Assembly: GCA_002423615.1 (NCBI GenBank)
Contig: DIKO01000004.1
Coordinates: forward strand, 1 to 6,688
Source of the DNA: Desulfobacteraceae bacterium UBA5616
GTDB lineage: Bacteria; Desulfobacterota; Desulfobacteria; Desulfobacterales; UBA5616
Direction: 5' to 3'
DNA length: 6,688 bases
Numbering within the stretch: position 1 is the first letter of the stretch; each line of letters opens with the position of its first letter. The notes under the pieces are model-generated. The model searched no databases. It saw nothing but the letters and a program-made list of their open reading frames with translations, and had not been told where the DNA came from. A program made the translations under genes and the position numbers. Positions 6,096-6,688 of the stretch are shown piece by piece.

Positions 6096-6688
6096 ATGCC
6101 CATGGATCAAAAGAAAAAGTTCACGGTAATCGGCATCATCCTTCTTTCAATCTTTCTGGTGGCCGGCACGGGCGGCCTTTTCGCCTTTGCCGCGGAAAAT
6201 CCCCTTGTCGGCACATGGGGGGGTGCATCCCTCGAATATGAAAACCAGCCCCTCATCTGGTATGCGGAGTCCTTCAAGGTCACCTTTAACGGAGACGGTT
6301 CCGGGACCCTTTCGGGGATCAAAAATGATGAAATGAATGACCCCGGTGACCGGATCAAGCCCTTCGGGTTCGACTTTACCTATACGCTTGCCGATAACGG
6401 CGACGGCAGCTACACGATTTCCATTGTCATGGAGGAGGACGGCGAGGAGGAAACCATGACCATGCGAGCGGTCATGTCCGACAACGGCAACATGGTCCTG
6501 ATCGACGGCACCACGGACCCGGCATGGGTGAGCATCAGGGCCCTGGTGAAAATCGATACAACCAGAACTTACGGCAATGCGGACGTGAGCGGAGAGTATT
6601 ACGGCCTGGGATACGAGCACACGTCCGGCACTGTTGTCGACCCGCCTGACGGCAACGGCGCTTACATGGCCATCTCCTCCATCCATAC
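6096..6688 (+). CDS. Unrecognised exported acidic beta-rich protein (5' part, runs off the window)
   Basis: The frame is open from the ATG at 6096 to the window edge, giving 197 residues with no stop. AAGGAG at 6081-6086 lies nine bases upstream. The N-terminus is a Sec signal peptide or anchor: QKKK at 5-8, a hydrophobic core at about 10-32, and a likely cleavage site after FAFAA at 29-33. The exported part is acidic and rich in Gly, Asp and aromatic residues in alternating patterns that suggest antiparallel beta sheet. LVGTWGGASLEYE at 37-49 resembles the first strand of lipocalin-like or META-like small barrels. A similar string, VSGEYYGLGYEH, occurs at 164-175, suggesting a second copy of the domain starting about 127 residues later. 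EEDGEEE at 113-119 is a strongly acidic turn. Good start, signal peptide and codon texture support a real gene. I do not recognise the family and assign no function. Confidence 0.85.
   Translation, partial: MPMDQKKKFTVIGIILLSIFLVAGTGGLFAFAAENPLVGTWGGASLEYENQPLIWYAESFKVTFNGDGSGTLSGIKNDEMNDPGDRIKPFGFDFTYTLADNGDGSYTISIVMEEDGEEETMTMRAVMSDNGNMVLIDGTTDPAWVSIRALVKIDTTRTYGNADVSGEYYGLGYEHTSGTVVDPPDGNGAYMAISSIH

Noticed and set aside
6107..6686. Minus-strand open frames opposite the last gene
   Set aside because: The plus-strand frame has an AAGGAG site, signal peptide and protein-like composition; the minus frames lack these and are explained as shadows.

Overview
The window looks like ordinary chromosomal core genome of a Gram-negative bacterium. 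A periplasmic lipoprotein carrier (LolA), an MltB-type lytic transglycosylase and Sec signal peptides imply an outer membrane. Moderately high GC, the mix of genes and the style of the intergenic palindromes suggest a Desulfobacterota (former Deltaproteobacteria) lineage. That placement is inference; no single gene here proves it.

Layout. (1) Positions 43-1651, plus strand: lolA and nadA, 19 bases apart, a likely two-gene unit whose upstream part lies outside the window. (2) 1652-1760: a short spacer between convergent genes, filled by three consecutive palindromes, two of them in a 25-base tandem repeat (REP-like). (3) 4572-1761, minus strand: radA, rlmE and yebC, read in that order with gaps of only 23 and 20 bases, so probably one transcript. 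It encodes a recombination ATPase, a 23S rRNA 2'-O-methyltransferase and a YebC/TACO1 family protein. (4) About 4573-4729: a divergent intergenic region with complementary AGGAGG/CCTCCT elements that could mask the ribosome binding site of the next gene. (5) 4730-5859, plus strand: a periplasmic MltB-like lytic transglycosylase followed at once by a small two-helix membrane protein resembling PLDc_N. (6) 5861-6028: a self-contained tRNA-Glu(CTC) unit with promoter, encoded CCA and an intrinsic terminator. (7) 6096 to the window end: the first 197 residues of an exported, acidic, beta-rich protein that I do not recognise. It seems to start a second copy of its own domain before the sequence runs out.

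The genes do not form one pathway. They are housekeeping units for envelope biogenesis (lolA, the transglycosylase), NAD synthesis (nadA), ribosome and translation function (rlmE, yebC, tRNA-Glu) and DNA repair (radA). I found no CRISPR array, transposase, integrase, toxin-antitoxin pair or defence system, and no convincing new multi-gene system. The items most worth a second look are the unrecognised exported protein, the REP-like palindrome cluster and the possible leader switch before the transglycosylase gene.
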